From Ruegeria marina (GTDB taxonomy: Bacteria > Pseudomonadota > Alphaproteobacteria > Rhodobacterales > Rhodobacteraceae): DNA of 64,000 nt. The stretch lies in assembly GCF_900101475.1 (NCBI RefSeq), contig NZ_FMZV01000001.1, positions 124,001-188,000 of the forward strand, read 5' to 3'. The position numbers were made by a program, and so were the translations under genes. Below the pieces are notes generated by a model. The model did not search any database, was not told where the DNA came from, and saw only the letters and a list, made by a program, of their open reading frames with translations. Below are positions 62,893 to 64,000 of this stretch, piece by piece (position 1 is the first letter of the stretch; each line of letters begins with the position of its first letter).

Positions 62893-63162
62893 TTATTCTG
62901 CGGCCTCCGCCACTGGCAAGACCGAAATGAAGGTGCGCTGTTTGAGGCCCTTGTGGAACTTCACGGCGCCATCGACGGTTGCAAAGATGGTGTGATCCTT
63001 GCCCATGCCAACGCCCTCGCCCGGCCAGAACTTGGTGCCGCGCTGACGCACGATGATGTTGCCGGCGTCGACAGATTCGCCGCCGTATTTCTTGACGCCA
63101 AGGCGGCGACCGATGGAGTCGCGGCCGTTACGGGAGGAACCGCCAGCTTTTTTATGTGCCAT
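62893..63162 (-). CDS. rpmA: 50S ribosomal protein L27
   Basis: Predicted 89-residue L27. It starts directly with [16 protein letters not shown], the usual N terminus that reaches the peptidyl-transferase centre, and has [25 protein letters not shown], quoted here in part as [13 protein letters not shown]. No N-terminal cleavable extension as in Firmicutes is present. It follows rplU by 11 bases. Confidence 0.98.
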   Translation of the reverse strand: MAHKKAGGSSRNGRDSIGRRLGVKKYGGESVDAGNIIVRQRGTKFWPGEGVGMGKDHTIFATVDGAVKFHKGLKQRTFISVLPVAEAAE

Positions 63163-63173
63163 TCTTTCTCTCC

Positions 63174-63746
63174 TTAGCCTTGAGCCAGCTCTTTGGCCTG
63201 CTCAACCCACTCGGGTTTTATCTTGACCGCGTCGATAGCAGCAATCTGCTCGTCCGACAAGGCGGCCAGAGCGGCGAAGCTGCCGATGCCGGCTTCTGCC
63301 AGCTTCTTGGCGGCCGCAGGGCCGACACCGGTGATCTTGGTCAGATCGTCCGAACCGGCGGCGGCAGCGGCCGGAGCGGCAGCGCCCTTGGGGGCTTGGC
63401 CGGTTGCGGCCTTGATGCCGGTCTTGTCCGCGCCCGAGGTCAGGATCTCGGTGATCTTGACCAGGGTCAGCTTCTGACGGTGACCCTTGGTCCGCTGCGA
63501 GCTGTGCTTGCGGCGGCGCTTGACGAAATGGATCAGCTTCTCGCCCTTGACCTGCTCGATCACCTCGGCCTGAACGGCCGCGCCATCGACCAGCGGAGCG
63601 CCCACGACCGGCGCGTCGCCGCCCAGCATCAGCACTTCGTTGAATTGAACTTTTTCACCTGCGTCGGCAGCCAGTTTCTCAACGCGGAGCACATCGCCCG
63701 CCTGAACCTTGTACTGCTTGCCGCCAGTCTTGAGGACCGCAAACAT
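63174..63746 (-). CDS. rplU: 50S ribosomal protein L21 with C-terminal extension
   Basis: Predicted 190-residue L21. Residues 1-103 are the normal L21 domain ([18 protein letters not shown] and [16 protein letters not shown]). A Gly/Ala/Pro-rich linker (about 104-132) leads to an extension with a helix-hairpin-helix-type motif, [19 protein letters not shown] at 135-153. This extension is known in Rhodobacterales and is absent from E. coli L21 (103 residues). It may bind rRNA or DNA; role unknown. Confidence 0.95.
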   Translation of the reverse strand: MFAVLKTGGKQYKVQAGDVLRVEKLAADAGEKVQFNEVLMLGGDAPVVGAPLVDGAAVQAEVIEQVKGEKLIHFVKRRRKHSSQRTKGHRQKLTLVKITEILTSGADKTGIKAATGQAPKGAAAPAAAAAGSDDLTKITGVGPAAAKKLAEAGIGSFAALAALSDEQIAAIDAVKIKPEWVEQAKELAQG

Positions 63747-63926
63747 GCGTCTTTCCTTCTTGTCACCGCGTTCTTCGGTCCCCGGTTCCCCGGACGTTCC
63801 GGCCCCCGATCAAGGGATGCCACCTGCGAACAGCGCGCCCTGTCACGGGCGGATTAAGCGAACCGCCGTCTCCGGTCGGATCAAACGATAACGAAACCCG
63901 GCGCGGATTTCCGGCCGGGATGCGGG

Positions 63927-63955
63927 CTTATCGTCGGACCAGGGGTGTTTGTCAA
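63927..63955 (-). promoter_or_regulatory. Predicted rplU-rpmA promoter
   Basis: On the minus strand TTGACA (63950-63955) and GATAAG (63927-63932) are 17 bases apart. The -35 is perfect and the -10 matches four of six. It lies about 175 bases before the rplU start, leaving a leader in which no clear structure was found. Confidence 0.65.
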
Positions 63956-64000
63956 CCGAAAAGCGCGGGTCAGAGATCGGTCGCGCCCAGAGCCACCCCG

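Noticed and set aside
63970-64000. Possible end of a minus-strand gene (a frame ending GATDL then stop).
   Set aside because: Only about nine codons are visible before the window edge, and any frame would look open over that length. It lies upstream of the rplU promoter, so a gene could exist there but cannot be supported.

Overview
The window looks like a chromosomal segment of a marine alphaproteobacterium of the Rhodobacteraceae (Roseobacter group, Ruegeria-like). The evidence is high GC, an olsB-olsA ornithine-lipid pair, a ChpT phosphotransferase, a DUF3333-type PstA, an IalB-family protein and the GC-rich intergenic repeats common in this family. Assignment below family level is inference. 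No rRNA, CRISPR array, insertion sequence or prophage is visible.

Layout. 1-6.5 kb: end of a HupE/UreJ-like membrane protein, tRNA-Leu(CAA), a divergent murein pair (MepK-like and LdtD-like), then lpxD with a dedicated acyl carrier protein and a ketoacyl-ACP synthase, and an IalB-like protein. 6.5-14.4 kb: a possible small RNA, a HerA-like ATPase, and a branched-chain amino acid ABC operon (livK-G-F-secreted hypothetical-H-M) on the minus strand. 14.5-21.8 kb: a PQQ-type sugar dehydrogenase, a small secreted protein, a GlxA-type regulator, class II DAHP synthase, a PAS-like protein, yicC, gmk and a gamma-carbonic anhydrase. 21.8-29.2 kb: the full phosphate regulon phoR-pstSCAB-phoU-phoB, with two arrays of 11-nt-spaced Pho-box repeats before pstS. 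29.2-33.4 kb: glutaryl-CoA dehydrogenase with its divergent LysR regulator, and a SulP transporter.

33.5-52 kb is an acyl-CoA catabolic region. One minus-strand operon has an enoyl-CoA hydratase, a beta-lactamase-fold hydrolase, an acetoacetate-CoA-ligase-like enzyme and TesB. A second has eight tightly packed genes: two acyl-CoA dehydrogenases, two SDRs, an NMO-like flavoprotein, a histidine phosphatase-like protein, an ACAD10/11-type kinase and an IclR regulator. A divergent quinone oxidoreductase, a second histidine phosphatase, an enoyl-CoA hydratase and a MaoC hydratase follow. The kinase, the two phosphatase-fold proteins and the paired dehydrogenases (one without the catalytic glutamate) suggest a beta-oxidation route with a phosphorylated acyl-CoA intermediate. 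The substrate is unknown. This is the most interesting part of the window.

52-64 kb: aroQ overlapping an orphan LuxR regulator with an altered ligand pocket, a structured possible 6S-like RNA, rpsB-tsf, olsB-olsA, DUF3553/chpT, proA-proB-obgE, an acetyltransferase, a LysE exporter and rpmA-rplU.
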